DNA of 64,000 bases, taken from NCBI GenBank assembly GCA_021234155.1, contig JAJEKV010000015.1, positions 1,026,852-1,090,851 on the forward strand, read 5' to 3'. The position numbers and the translations under genes are program-made. This DNA comes from Isoetes taiwanensis (Eukaryota; Streptophyta; Lycopodiopsida; Isoetales; Isoetaceae). The notes beneath the pieces were generated by a model. That model saw only the letters and a program-made list of their open reading frames with translations, ran no database searches and was not told the DNA's origin. Below, piece by piece: positions 10,539 through 22,049 of this stretch (positions are counted from its first letter, which is position 1; every line of letters starts with the position of its first letter).

Positions 10539-11431
10539 TGTTAAGGGTCTATCCCGTCTCACCCCCTTAATCATATGCTCTCATACATAATTCACAGTTA
10601 AAGTTATGAGATAACAATTGCAGACAGCAACGCTTACCAGATTATTTATACATCCATATAATTCATCCAGTTCTGGTTCATACAAATCCTCTATGGCATT
10701 GAATTCAATATCCTGGTACATAAAGATTAGATTATGAACTTTGTAATGCAGGATTGACACAAATGAATCACGAAATGGAGAGTTTATGTTGATCTTGTGT
10801 TGGTCAATAACTGAACCATTTACCCTGGATAAAACTTATAGAAGTAGTGCTTAAATTGAATTCACGCAAACCTCAAGAATAGACATGGCGACTTCTCAGA
10901 AGATGCTCTGTGCAGAACAAGACGGAAAACTGGCAAATTTAATGCTGCATGATGCCAAATGATCCATGTATGGAAAAATTGTCAGCCACTTTATGAAATC
11001 GGCCAAGAACAGTTTCTTTATCACGAATTCAACAGATGAATGGAAATCTGATTTACCGTAAGCTTTACGGGAGGAACCGCTTTAGGTCGAAATGATCCGC
11101 ACGCTTGCCGACGATTTTACCGGAGGCTGAACCGGCCGAAAATTCCCGGTCCGATCTTTGATGGACGAACCGAAGAGCCTCGAGAAGAAGGTCTTTGGAC
11201 GGTTCTCCCACCGGGCTTCGCTCCCCAAAACAATCCGCCCTCTTTCGCTTCCTTTGCATCCGTTTTATGAAGGGGCCATTGTGTCACGCCCCTTCTCATC
11301 TCATATTAAAAGAAATTTTTAATTTTAGAATTATATTTAATTTAAGGTATCTTTTTCATTTCAAAGGTATATTAACATTTTCAAATGTATGTTTTCCAAA
11401 ACCATGTCCATATTCTTAACTTGCCACAACA
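10539..11431 (-). repeat. gypsy LTR copy B
   Basis: This 893-bp copy matches the interrupted LTR at 2836-6367. It retains the uninterrupted site where the CACTA-like element sits in copy A (near 10842). It is richer in CpG than copy A. On its right, 11432-11577 is the end of ORF3 from another element copy, after which the split host gene resumes. Confidence 0.82.
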
Positions 11432-11577
11432 TACATTTATTTCTCGCTTGGGCAGGTTTATTTAGCACCTCGTCGGGTGCGCTTTTGCGTCTTGCTTTGA
11501 AATGATTGTCATAAGGACCATCACATTTGTTGTCGCTTTTTAATTCCTCATGGGGCAAATCCTCCCTATTGTCAATG
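11432..11577 (-). pseudogene. Tail of a second ORF3 copy
   Basis: About 146 bases match the last codons of the extra ORF at 6393-9305 (DNREDLPHEEL, DGPYDNHFK) with small indels. The match ends abruptly at 11577, where the DUF7869-like gene begins. It shows that LTR copy B is a 3' LTR of a largely deleted neighbour copy, not the 5' LTR of the integrase-bearing copy. Confidence 0.75.
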
Positions 11578-12590
11578 ATAGCCTTCCACAAAACCTTTCC
11601 AATCAGGTACTTCATTTATTAAAAATACAACTGGTGAAGGCGATATAGTATTCTCAAATATGTCCATCAATTCTAGCAAGGCCGTGACTGATTCCCTCCT
11701 CAATTGACTTGAAAAGCTGCCAAACAATGCATCAATGTGATCATGTGCATGTCCGACCATCATGAAGGCCACCCTTCACATAATTGAAACACACCCATTT
11801 TAGATATGAACAAGATTGAAATATGCATCTATTCTTGTTCTCCTTGAAGCAATTGTGTAGTTGGAGGTACAACTCCGGTGGTAACTTCTTTGGCTGCAGT
11901 GGTTGGGCTATCCATGCCTTCTCTGTGGCATGTGAAGATCTAGAACCAATCTCTTGCTTGTGAGCCTCAAATGCATCTTCGCCCAGCAAAGCGACACGCA
12001 AGTCACTTGACAAAGATTTATCTTTGATGGAAGTGCTATCTATCAATTCCACGTTCAATATTCCTTAGGCATTTGAAGATAGAGCCAACATGGAAGTTAG
12101 GGCTATCTTCTTAAAGCTCCAATGTAAAATAATCATATATTCCAGCAACCATGACCATGAGTTATCCCTGCTAATGACATCTTCAACTGATGTGCATTCT
12201 TGCAACTTTTGGGCATTGAATCTAGTCTATAAAGAAATGTTTTATGCTGGTCCATCTTGTCGTGTATGATGATTGCATAGATACTTGTCAGGCTGTATGG
12301 ACGAAAAGGTACGCCACTGCCAATACAAAGACCTACATGACTTCTGCTCATTATGATGGTCTGCTGACTGTTGTCTTATGCGTATTCACTGGCTTTCTAT
12401 AATTGTAGATGTTAGTGCATCTCGTAACTCAATACAAACATTGCATTTAGAGAATGGCATGCTCTCTGCCACTACAACATCACTGAAATGCTTTGACCAT
12501 AGTCTATTAAAGCAACTTTGAGAAAGAGGACGACCTCCTATACTCTCGAGTATGGGATTCACTTCAATAAAATATTCTTTCTGTATATAT
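11578..12590 (-). pseudogene. DUF7869-like protein, central part (split gene)
   Basis: Reading the minus strand from about 12590, the frames give SKCNVCIELRDAL-type, MDQHKTFLYRL, KKLPPELYLQLHNCFKENKN and FMMVGHAHDHIDALFGSFS segments, ending DWKGFVEGY at the insertion edge. From memory this is the core of DUF7869 proteins, where the usual motifs are LQLDN..KENKN and VGHTHEDID. Here the Asp of LQLDN is His and HTHEDID reads HAHDHID, so acidic positions that could be catalytic are altered. Frames change several times and there are stops. The C-terminal half continues at 2835 leftwards. Whether the parent was a host gene or a transposase is not settled. Confidence 0.6.
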
Positions 12591-13474
12591 TGATGAGGTA
12601 ATACTCATTACCTCTCTCACACCATCTTTATCTATTTTACTTTTGTGTGGCATGGACTAAGACATGTATCTCACAAAAGTCTCAAACACAGAGATTGCCA
12701 TTAGTGTATTAGTGTGTTATCACGTGTCTTCAAAGAACCTGTATTACTATGACATGCAATCCGTGCCCCTGCTTGATACTTTTCCCAATCCTATTGTTTA
12801 AATTTGGTTTTTCCGGGGTTCCGAAAACTTTTTGGAATTTTTGCTTAATTTGATTTCCTAAGGTTTCGAGGGTTTTGGCGGCCGGAAAATAATTCCGATT
12901 TGCCAAAAATCGGGAAAATTTCCTTAACCTTGATTTGGGGTTTATAATTTTGCTCCTTTCTGATTTTGATTCTTCTAATCCGGTATGCATGTGCGACGAT
13001 GAAGGCATGGAAGACGGGTGGAGCTAGAAGGGATAGAAGGTTTCCAGAGCCTTTTCATCTGTTGGAAAGTTCGGATGGTAGCTTAAACAGTCTATGGAGG
13101 CCAGCTTATCCAGAGTTGTGTATCCAGCATTCAAGTAGTAATTTCTTCTTTTTTGTTTCAATTTTTTCATCGAAGCTCTCATGCAATGTTTTCACCATTT
13201 TTGGAGCTCATCTAATAGAATAAATGGTTCTCCGGTATAGGTTTGGGTTTTTGCTGCAGACTCTTGCAATATCTCTCAACCAGATTTAGTGCAATATAAG
13301 ATCTGTTGGTGCAGGGCTATGTATAAGTACTTAGGGCTTCCGTTGACCCGAAAATCAGAAAACCAAAACCCAGACGGTGTATGATTTCGAGATTAGGGTT
13401 TGGCACAATTCCTTGGGATGATCATAGGTGTCTGCATGCATGCCTGCCACGAAAGCTGAACATACCCGAATGCC

Positions 13475-13577
13475 TGGAGTTTACTCTGGAATTTGGAGTT
13501 TACTCTGGAATAGATGGCATGCAGTTCCGACCACTGCTTGAAATAGATGGCATGCAATTCCGGCCATTGCTTGGATT
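13475..13577. repeat. Two adjacent short tandem duplications (19 bp x2 and 33 bp x2)
   Basis: TGGAGTTTACTCTGGAAT is repeated at 13475 and 13494. It is followed at once by a 33-bp unit starting AGATGGCATGC at 13512 and again at 13545 with four base differences. They look like replication-slippage products. Confidence 0.85.
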
Positions 13578-14229
13578 AACAGAGTCTAATCGGCTAATTT
13601 GGATTCCAAAGAGGATCTTCTTGAAGAAGGAAGTTGTTTGGCATTTTCTTACAAATTGGTATTCGAACATAGATGTTTCTACAATCTCTATGTTTGCTGT
13701 TTCCATTCTGCTATGATTCATATCTCTAACTTTTCTCATCGTTACATGTTTCTACAATCTCTATATTTTCTCTTCACCCAGAATTCTGATTGCGAGCGTA
13801 TTTGCTCTTTGCCCTGAATCCTGATTGCGAGCATCTTAAATGTTTGCCAGGCAGTTACAGTAGTCCGACCAATGGATTTGTGGCTTCAATAGTGCCTTCC
13901 ACTTCTAAAGAGCACTCTAGATTTGCCGGACATGTTAGATAATATCTGTCATAAGCGAATCGCTTCTCTGTCGTTAGGTAGTAGGATCCAGAAATTGCTC
14001 TTAGATTTAAAAATGTTGTTGTGGGCTGTGTTGGCATCTTCTGTGTTGCGTTGCTCTTTGTCCTTTGTCCAGGTTTTGTGTTTGATATATTTGTAATGGT
14101 TATCTTACTATCTTTCATTAGGTATCTACAAAGAAGCTTCTCAATTCTTCTTGAAGGAAATAGATTTCATATATGCATGAATTTTCTTGCTTTCTCACGT
14201 TATTATATTAATTCATTCTCAAATTCATT

Positions 14230-14552
14230 AATACTTGCCAGGTTTCAGTCCTCCAGTTCAAAGGCTTCTTTATGCTCTAACATCATTGCGCTTTAGCCCG
14301 AGGTTGTGGTTATGGTCTTCATCGAAGGACGTGCTTCTGATTCAAGGTACTAAGTCACGTTCACATCAAGAGATAATGCATGGATCTTATTTTATTAAAT
14401 CATTATCAAATTTATGTATACCTACTAGGTTGCAGTCCTCCAGTTCAAGGGCTTCTTTTAAAGTAGAATATTGTTGCCTATTAGGCTGAGGTTGTGGTTA
14501 CGGTCTTCATCAAGAGACATGCTTCTGATTCAAGGTGCGAAGTCACATTCCT
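14230..14552. repeat. Diverged direct repeat, about 130 bp, two copies
   Basis: The copy at about 14230-14365 and the copy at about 14418-14552 share TCAGTCCTCCAGTTCAA-like, GGTTGTGGTTAYGGTCTTCA-like and CTTCTGATTCAAGGT blocks in the same order. No coding sense is apparent. Confidence 0.7.
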
Positions 14553-15381
14553 TTGTGCAGGTTACAAGTCCTATGCTGGTTTCCTTTTACTGCATCTTTT
14601 GGTTAAGTTATCCTTCATTACCGTGATATGCTTTTGCTTTCTCTAGAAACCCATTTTGTTGCACCTCCCTCTAATTTTCTGCTCAGCAAGCAATAAAGCA
14701 AGATGTTGGGGTAACCAAAGGAAGTTCCATTATTTTAGAGCTCCTTTTGTCTAATTTGATTTTTCTTTTTAAAGCACATTATACTTGGGCATAAGTTCTC
14801 TAACATCATGCCTGATGTTGTACACCTTATGCTTGATTACGGACCTATTGTGACTTGATGGAGGACCTATTGTGACTGCAAAGACCTCCTACCAGCTATA
14901 ACAATGTTAATATTCAATCTATTTATATCCAAATGGAGGGACATGGTAGATTCTGCATAGAGAAGTTAAGCGTAGTTGAGTTTGGGATTCATATATAGTT
15001 AAAAATTTATGATCCAAATTGTGAGTTTGTTCTATGATAATGCAGTTTCTGGCAGATTGGTATATTCATTACAAGTGCATGTTATGGTAAGATAGGCCAT
15101 TTCTTTCTATGAAGTCTTGGAGGCTTTCCATCTCTTATTCTGTTTTATGTTAAAAGTTCTACATCCGAATTGTAGGTCACTAAACAATCACTGCGATGGA
15201 TGGTTGTTTACTTTCTCGGGCAAACTCTCTATGGTCTTGGAGGTTAGATTTGTTTTTAGAAGATAGCATTTATCAATGCCACTGATTTTTATTTTCTTCT
15301 TATCATTTGGCAGCTTTGCAATTGCTGAGGGTCCTGGCATAATTGATATAATTACGTAGGTGATTTATTGCGAAGGTGATC

Positions 15382-16638
15382 TTATTGCATAGCAGATGTT
15401 GCAGCACCGACCTTAGAAGTAAGTGTAAATGCATATACAAGGAAATACTCTTTGCAATGTGCATTTGTGTAGATTAGCCATCGCATTTCGTGCAAATTAA
15501 GCCCTTCTATTTTTCTTGCTTACTAACATGTTTTAAGTTATGTCTCTAGAGGAGTTGTGGCAACAAACATACAATAGGGGATCTTTTCACATTCGATGAG
15601 TCATATCTATCCTGGTAAGCCACTTTGAGTGGCGTATTTACTGCCAAGTACAACTCGATTTTTGAAAAGGTACCCACATTTTTCCTACTCATTCTCTATT
15701 TCTTTTCTCTTCAAACATTTCTGTTATTTATTGCAGATTACATCTGTTTGAGACAGTGACATAATATTGTTCATAGAAAAAATTTAGAGGTTCTGCTACC
15801 AGAATTGCCAATGTATCTCCACGAACCATGCTTATGCAAGATTGCTTAATATTAGATATTTTCATATGTTGCCAAGGTTAGCACTTATGTTGAGTAGAAG
15901 TTAAGATCTAGGAACTTCTGATTTATTTCCAACCCATTGTTCAGAAGTTCTGGCATTGTGATACTTCATTAGTGTCATCCCATTTGTTCAGCTTTGGATT
16001 TCATTTATTACCATCCTATAGCAAAGAAAGAATATTGAAGTTGCATTTCTTGACTGTAGCAAGGCAAGTAGTTCTTATATTGTATTAACAGTTTTCAAGG
16101 GCTGCAACAATGTAGATTTTTCCAAGGACATTTTTATTGCATAGCAGATGTTGCAGCACCATCCTTAGAAGTGTAAATGCATATATAAGGAAATAGTCTT
16201 TCCAATGCATATTTTGTGCAGATTAGCCATCGCATTTCGTCAGCCATCACATTTCGTGCAAATTAGGTCCTATTTTTCTTGCTTACTAACATGTTTTAAG
16301 CTGGGGTTGTGGCAATCCACACACACTAGGGGATCTTTTAACATTCGAAGAATCTTATCTATTCTGATAAGCCACTTTGAGTGTCCTATGTACTGCCAAA
16401 TACAATTCGATTTTCTGCCTCTAAAAGGTAGCCACATTTTCCCTACTCATTCTCTAATTCTTTTCTCTTTAAACATTTCTGTTATTTATTGCATATTGCA
16501 TATGTTTGAGACAGAGTGACATGATATTGTTCATAGAAAAATTATAGAGGTTCTGCTACTAGAGTTGCCAATGTATGTCCATGAATCATGCTTATGCAAG
16601 ATTGCTTAATATTAGATATTTTCATATGCTGCCAAGGT
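15382..16638. repeat. Diverged direct repeat, about 500 bp, two copies 755 bp apart
   Basis: 15382-15878 and 16134-16638 align through most of their length: both start TTATTGCATAGCAGATGTTG and end near GATTGCTTAATATTAGATAT. Differences are substitutions and small indels, so the duplication is old. I could not tie it to a known element. Confidence 0.75.
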
Positions 16639-17322
16639 TCAGAAGTTCTGGCATTGTGATGCTTCATTACTGTCATCCCATTTGTTCAACTTTGGATCCC
16701 ATTTGTTCAACTTTGGATTTCACTTAATCGCTATCCTATATTAAAGAAAGAATATGCTCGAACTTTCACAGTTGTGATTCCACAATGAACTCAATAAAGG
16801 TTGGTGGCATGTGTCATTGCAAATGCGTATTTGTTTAAGGCCTAAGAATGCTGTGGTAGTCCATCACAATTACTACTTGGCAAGCTTTTTAATTTATGTG
16901 GAGCAAAGAAACAGAGGTTGCATATTGCATTATCAAATCATGGTTCCTATGCAGCTGCACATGGAAACAAACGCCAAAGATTAGGCAGGTCAAACATTCA
17001 AGAGTATGCAAATGGTGCTGCAATGTACTTGCAGTATTAGGCTGTGATATTGCAATTGCATTGTAGCATTAAACCATCGGAATAAAGGTCTGTGACGACA
17101 GGCAGCTAAATGCCTGGTACATAACCTATTGCAAGTTCAGCCCACATAAGTTACCTACCAGAAGACTAACAACTTCATTGCCATTACAATGTTGTGCATC
17201 CTTTATTATACACAAATCCTCATCATATATTCATCCAAACATTAAAACTCCATGAATACAACCCTCTTAAGACCAACTACTCTAAGGTCTACAAGGGCCA
17301 ATTCACTAAAACATCCTTACAA

Positions 17323-17460
17323 CAATGTCTTGAGGCCTACAAATGCAAAATTGCATGCTTCCTTCTACTATCCATATTTGCTAAAGCCCGGCAATGTCTT
17401 GAGGCCTACAAATGCAAAATCGCATGCTTCCTTCTACTATCCACATTTGCTAAAGCCCGG
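17323..17460. repeat. 69-bp tandem duplication
   Basis: The unit CAATGTCTTGAGGCCTACAA... ending GCTAAAGCCCGG occurs twice back to back (17323-17391, 17392-17460) with two base differences, so it is recent. The open frame across it (repeated CLEAYKCKIACFLL) is not a recognised protein. Confidence 0.9.
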
Positions 17461-17536
17461 CAACGCCGGGCACCATAATTAGTATGGTGTCTTTCCCATT
17501 CCAGTTATCCATATCAATGCTTTAGTACATACCCAA

Positions 17537-18205
17537 TTACCACATAAGAATTCCAGTATCTTTATCATAATGTGAGGATCCAAATATAGAATATATTGTA
17601 TTCAATCTATCAGACTGTTTTACTTCCCAATGTTGCATCCTAACATTTTGTAATTCCTTTATTGAATACTTTGTAGTACACCATAAATCACAACGTGGCC
17701 GGCCTCTCACTCTCTCCATGATTGCAATCGTAGGTCCTTTATACTTCTTTGACTTGTTTTATCCATTTGGCTTTTGCTTCTTAGCTGACTTACGAATATA
17801 GAAATTATACCGCTGTTTTTTAACACATAATGCATGCTCTATGCTGACTTCCTCATCAAGTTGAAGATTAGATTCACATACTCCTTTGGCCTTGATAGGT
17901 ATGAGTTCATCTCCATTTAATTGTTTAAGGTGTCATATTGGCTACCTAAGCTGTGTCTGTTTCTCGATCCGATTCGAGCACATGATACATGAAAAGGAGG
18001 TAACCTGAGAAGTAATTGTATTATTTGAAAGAATTTTGTCTAATCCCACGCCAACATGATCATCACCCAAATATTCATCATTGACAGCGTTTGATGGATC
18101 AATGGATGTTATGATCCCAAGTGCATATGTCTCATTTGTACAGGGATGTATAATTCTACACTTCATCCGCCTCCATGTCAGTCGACTTTGATCACCAGCA
18201 GACAA
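17537..18205 (-). pseudogene. DUF8039-like remnant with basic tail
   Basis: The minus strand encodes MSAGDQSRLTWRRMKCRIIH..., with a C-x-(I/L) start, an ALGIITSIDPS segment and LGDDHVGVGLDKIL. As I recall it, this is the pattern of DUF8039, a domain common in plant transposon-associated (En/Spm-type) proteins. Downstream in another frame is a basic stretch (YIRKSAKKQKPNG, KSKKYKG) and GRPRCDLW. Stops separate the pieces, so it is not functional. A second fragment of the same kind lies at 20708-20998. Confidence 0.35.
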
Positions 18206-20707
18206 CCCACTTCTTTCTTCAATGATGACATGATGAAATTGTATTGTATTTCATATATATTAGACATTTTCAGTAAGGAATAATAATATTCAATATTTTT
18301 TCTTAATTTATAAAAATATATCACATTACTACTGTAAGCAAAAATATATGATGGAATGAATCGAACAAATGACGTCAATCGTTGATGGGATGAATCGAAC
18401 CATAGCCATCAAGCCAAAAGACCAAAACCTTAGCCAATGGATTATGGCTATCAAAGTTACAAATTAAAATCTATAACTTATAAACTATATTATTTTGATG
18501 ATGAAAAATAGGAATAGAAACTAACCTACATAAAAAACAAATTGTGATAAATAAAAACCATTTTTGGAATCTCGACTTCAATGGCAACTACCGAAAATTA
18601 TGGTCGAAATGCAATTGCCGCCAATTCCAATATCTTTCTCAGTCAGTTTGGAGCGAAGATGGAACTGGAGGCGCCTTCTGCCAGAGGCATGGAAACAAGG
18701 TACGATTTTCTACTTTGGAGTTTGGAGGTTTTAATAGCATCATCTTTGAGGAGCAATTTGTTAGATTATCATAGATCAGAATAGTTTTCCTGTACAATTT
18801 TATCCTAATTTTTTATTTATATTGCATGCATCTGCAAAGGAGCAAGGGTTCGTCTGATTATTGTAGAACCTGAGGCCTTCTTTTCTCATCTTGCATTATC
18901 CTTAGACAATTTATCTCTGTTGCTAAAAGATCTTGAGAAAGATTTGGAGACAAGGGCAGAGGATTGTGACCGATTAGGTTATAATAGAGATTAAAGAATT
19001 GGAAATGTGATGGAAAAATATAGCACTGTGGTGCATCGTGCATATGTTGATGTGCTTTCCTATATTGTGAACATCCAAGATCTGTTGGAATAGAATCTTT
19101 TAGAAAACGATTTGAGAATGTCAAAATGTAATTGGCCACTAATTTTATTGACAGACAAATCATTTGTTCTCAGTTCTTCAAGTTGCCAAGGACATGCTAG
19201 TGGCCCCCAAGGCTTATTATGTGTTGCGGTAGATTGGTGAAATGTTGATGGTGTGCAGTATAGTGCATGCAACCAGATATTGGTTCCAAATATCTTTAAT
19301 GTATTTTTGCATATTCAATGGTTTAAAACTCTTTGGAACACAAGTTTGAATGCTTAGACTACATGCTATGCTGAAAGCATCAATGGTCAAGAATGCAAGC
19401 AGTTTTGGACATACCACGCAAACTTCTCACTTAAGTGGTTTAGGAGAGCAGTCTAACGATATCAGGTTACTGAAGTCACAGAAAATTCTTTTCAAGCTTA
19501 AGCCATTGCATTGCAAAATCTTGCAATCGCCCTGTTGTGCAGTTGTGGTGTCATTTAATCTATTGGAAGGCAGATCTAGCTCTTACAATGATCTGAAATT
19601 CCCTATGCTTTCAGGCACTAGGCCATTCAGTATGTTATTTATTACATAGAGTTGTGTGAGTTTGGACTAGAAGCAGGTACGGTTCTAGAGATTAAGCCAA
19701 TTTTTCTCCAGGCTAAAGCAATTGTTGAAGCTTTCTGAAATAATTTAATCTACCTTAAAATTTGCAATGTCTGGTAAACTTTTCTGCGCTACTGTGCTGC
19801 TGCTTATGGGGCCTCCTATCTAACTTGAAGACAATAGGAGTTTGAAGAAAGCACTTGAGCTTGTTGCTACTTCTCATTGTTTGATGCACGTGGAGCTTGA
19901 ATGTATTGTAATGCAAACTCCCAAACTAAAGTGGTACCTACTGTTACTATTTGATATATCTATGCTGCATACTTGAAGCACTAATTTTGGAGGATAATAA
20001 ATCTTGTTGTCCATTTGAGTTGGGCTTTCTTACCCATCAATCTGACATGGACATTGTTATTTGATCCAAACAAGAGAATCTATGTTGGATGTTTATAGAT
20101 AAAGCAAGTTAGCCCAATGGAGGGGGAGATTTACAAGAAAACTGCGGGTTATTTGAGTAGAGATCATGCACATTGGATTGCCTTCATATATACTGAAGAA
20201 TCAGAGGGCCCATATGCAAGGGAAGCTATAAGAGGCAATGAGATTCCAGACAAGCGTCTGAAAGTACTAGAGAAGATATTAGAGTAGCTATGAAGGAGCT
20301 TTTTAGAAACATCTATCTATAAGCATGCATCATGAATACATAACTATGTCTGCAATAGTCTTGATTCAATGGTAGCATAGAGGATAAATGATGGAAAATT
20401 GAGGGGGAAGATGTACATCTAACAAAGTTGCAGTAGATGATAAATTGCAAACTTTTCTCAGAGAAATTGCAAACTTTTTTCAGACGCTTGTCTATAATAG
20501 ACTGGGGCATCTATTTCGGAGAGATAGAAAGCATTGCAAAAGAAGGTGTCTATTACTACTTAAATACCATCCTGGGGAATAAGCTTTAGCCTAAAGCACT
20601 TGAAAAGAGGCATTTGGGCCTCTTATCAATGTGTGCATATATATGACATGTTATTCACCTTATCATGTAAGCTAATAACCAGTGACTATTCATGTTTATC
20701 ATAAGAT
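18206..20707. other. Stretch without a recognised gene; possible small exon at 18581-18702
   Basis: An ATG at 18581 opens a 40-residue frame (MATTENYGRNAIAANSNIF...) that ends at a good splice donor (AACAAG/GTACGA at about 18702). No downstream exon can be confirmed: a frame near 18867 (EPEAFFSHLALSLDNL) is the best candidate but ends quickly. The rest, to 20707, shows only short frames. Confidence 0.2.
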
Positions 20708-20998
20708 TTACGTAAGATTTACAGAGAAAAGGAAATATGATAGAGCACAAAGAAAGCATGGAGTGCTTATCTCAGGGCAATTGCGAATTCCATTTTTCGG
20801 CCACTGTATGGTAGATCCAATAGCTTGCCCCAAAGTGTTTGCAGCAGGCGTGGATTTTAAAAGAATCATTTCTAGAAGAAAGGCTTTTGTGACTGCAACT
20901 TTGATCCATCCAGCCTCCATAATTTGGCAGTGAATTGAGTCACTGGGTGGTAGCAAGATACCAACTCCAACAGTTTTGCCGTCCAAGAGAATAGACAC
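20708..20998 (-). pseudogene. DUF8039-like fragment
   Basis: The minus-strand frame has VKV/VTKAFLLEM-type strands and ends with NTLGQAIGSTIQWPKNGI. The pattern (a TL-x-x-A-(I/V)-G-x-x-(I/V)-x-WP end) is the usual close of DUF8039 in plant transposon proteins, as I recall it. Only one domain is present, and no start or stop context supports a working gene. Confidence 0.4.
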
Positions 20999-21770
20999 AT
21001 CTATAAAGTTTACAAAATAAGCTACAATATATATCCTTTATGTATCAAAGTCATAGCCAGTTTTACCCTTGTTAGAAGCAAAATTAGTTGTTGCACCTCC
21101 ATTATCGCCAATATTTTTATCTTTCACAATTTCATCTGTTCATAATTGTTTGTACTTGAGAAGTCTATTTTAATTTGTTCAGTTTATCATGACTGAAAAA
21201 ACTTAGCAGTGATAGGGAAGGACTCACCTGTGCGAGCAAGAGGAATGCCACTGCTATTGCTACTGAAATCGTTTACAAGATGATTGCCACTGAAATCGCC
21301 CATCTTTCTTGATTGCGAAGTAAATGGGCGCTTACTTGTCCTCCAACACCAAAATCAGAACAAGAAAATTGTACCAAGAAACAGCTTAACATATCATGTA
21401 AAAGAATGAGAGGGCAAAATGTTCAAATTTCAAATTCAGTTTAATGATAGAGATCGATCGTTTTGATCTTGAAAGTTCTTGAAATGGTACTAACTATTTA
21501 ATTTGCTACTTTATAGTGCGTTGGCATTAGTCACATCACGAAGCAAAGATGCATCAAGTCTAGCCAAACTAAGATCGATTGTAATGGACGTCACTCCTTT
21601 ATGTATCGCTGCTGCAGTGTGCTAAATCCTCCTTTATGTATCGTTGCTGCAAATGCGCCAAATCCTGACCTTTGACCATATAAATAACCTCGTATAACAA
21701 AAAGTGAGTGAGCTTCTTTAGTAATGCTATTAGAATATGTGTTAGATCCTGGTAAATTAATGCTTTCTAA
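20999..21770. other. Stretch with no recognised gene
   Basis: AT-rich sequence with a small internal duplication near 21590-21660 (CTCCTTTATGTATCG twice). Nothing else can be supported. Confidence 0.4.
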
Positions 21771-22013
21771 TTGTCAGGCTCTCAAAAATACGAGTATGTC
21801 ATCAAGAGTAAAAGGCCATTATTCCAAGTTGAAATTAATGGTATTGAGATGATGGAGATCCAAATTCATGCAAGATGGTATGTAGAAATCAGTAAATCGA
21901 GAAAGAATGTGGATCTCGAGTTCTTCTACAAGGAACCCAGCATGGAAAATTTTAAGAAATATGGGGTGGTCATTTCTGTAGCTTTAGCCAGCATTATCTT
22001 GAGTTTCAAAAAC
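21771..22013 (+). CDS. Unidentified small ORF or exon with a hydrophobic end
   Basis: The plus-strand frame (MSGSQKYEYVIKSKRPLFQVEING...) runs about 80 codons. It is preceded by a pyrimidine-rich stretch ending CTAATTGTCAG, which could be a splice acceptor, and it ends near CTGTAGGT, which could be a donor. The last 20 residues are hydrophobic (VVISVALASIILS). I do not recognise the family. It lies just upstream of a decayed copia gag and may be a host exon or part of that element. Confidence 0.25.
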
Positions 22014-22049
22014 TGTAGGTTAACACATCTGTCCCTGAAAGAAGGATGC

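Larger units (their letters stand above)
2836..11577 (-). mobile_element. Ty3/gypsy retrotransposon, rearranged: ORF3 tail-LTR-integrase-ORF3-LTR
   Basis: Two related copies of one LTR are visible: 10539-11431 (893 bp), and 2836-3126 plus 5782-6367 (877 bp once the inserted transposon is removed). On the minus strand both begin TGTTGTGGCAAG and end CCCTTAACA. Between them lie the C-terminal half of a gypsy integrase and a long extra ORF. Gag, protease, RT, RNase H and the integrase N-terminus are absent: at 10538/10539 the LTR abuts integrase sequence with no primer binding site. To the right of the second LTR, 11432-11577 repeats the tail of the extra ORF, so two tandem element copies were joined and then deleted. 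Host sequence lies on both sides. Confidence 0.8.
12591..17322. other. Non-coding stretch with short and long direct repeats
   Basis: I find no convincing gene here. Open frames are short and do not resemble known families. The stretch is AT-rich and holds several direct duplications listed separately (13475-13577, 14230-14552, 15382-16638). Pyrimidine tracts followed by CAG/TAG occur but cannot be joined into a readable protein. It could be introns or UTR of a host gene, or decayed mobile DNA. Confidence 0.4.

Noticed and set aside
13475-17460. CRISPR-like array from the direct repeats
   Set aside because: The repeats are tandem duplications without uniform short repeats and unique spacers, and the genome is eukaryotic.
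12591-21770. Intact host gene
   Set aside because: Splice-like signals and an ATG frame at 18581 exist, but no chain of exons gives a recognisable protein.
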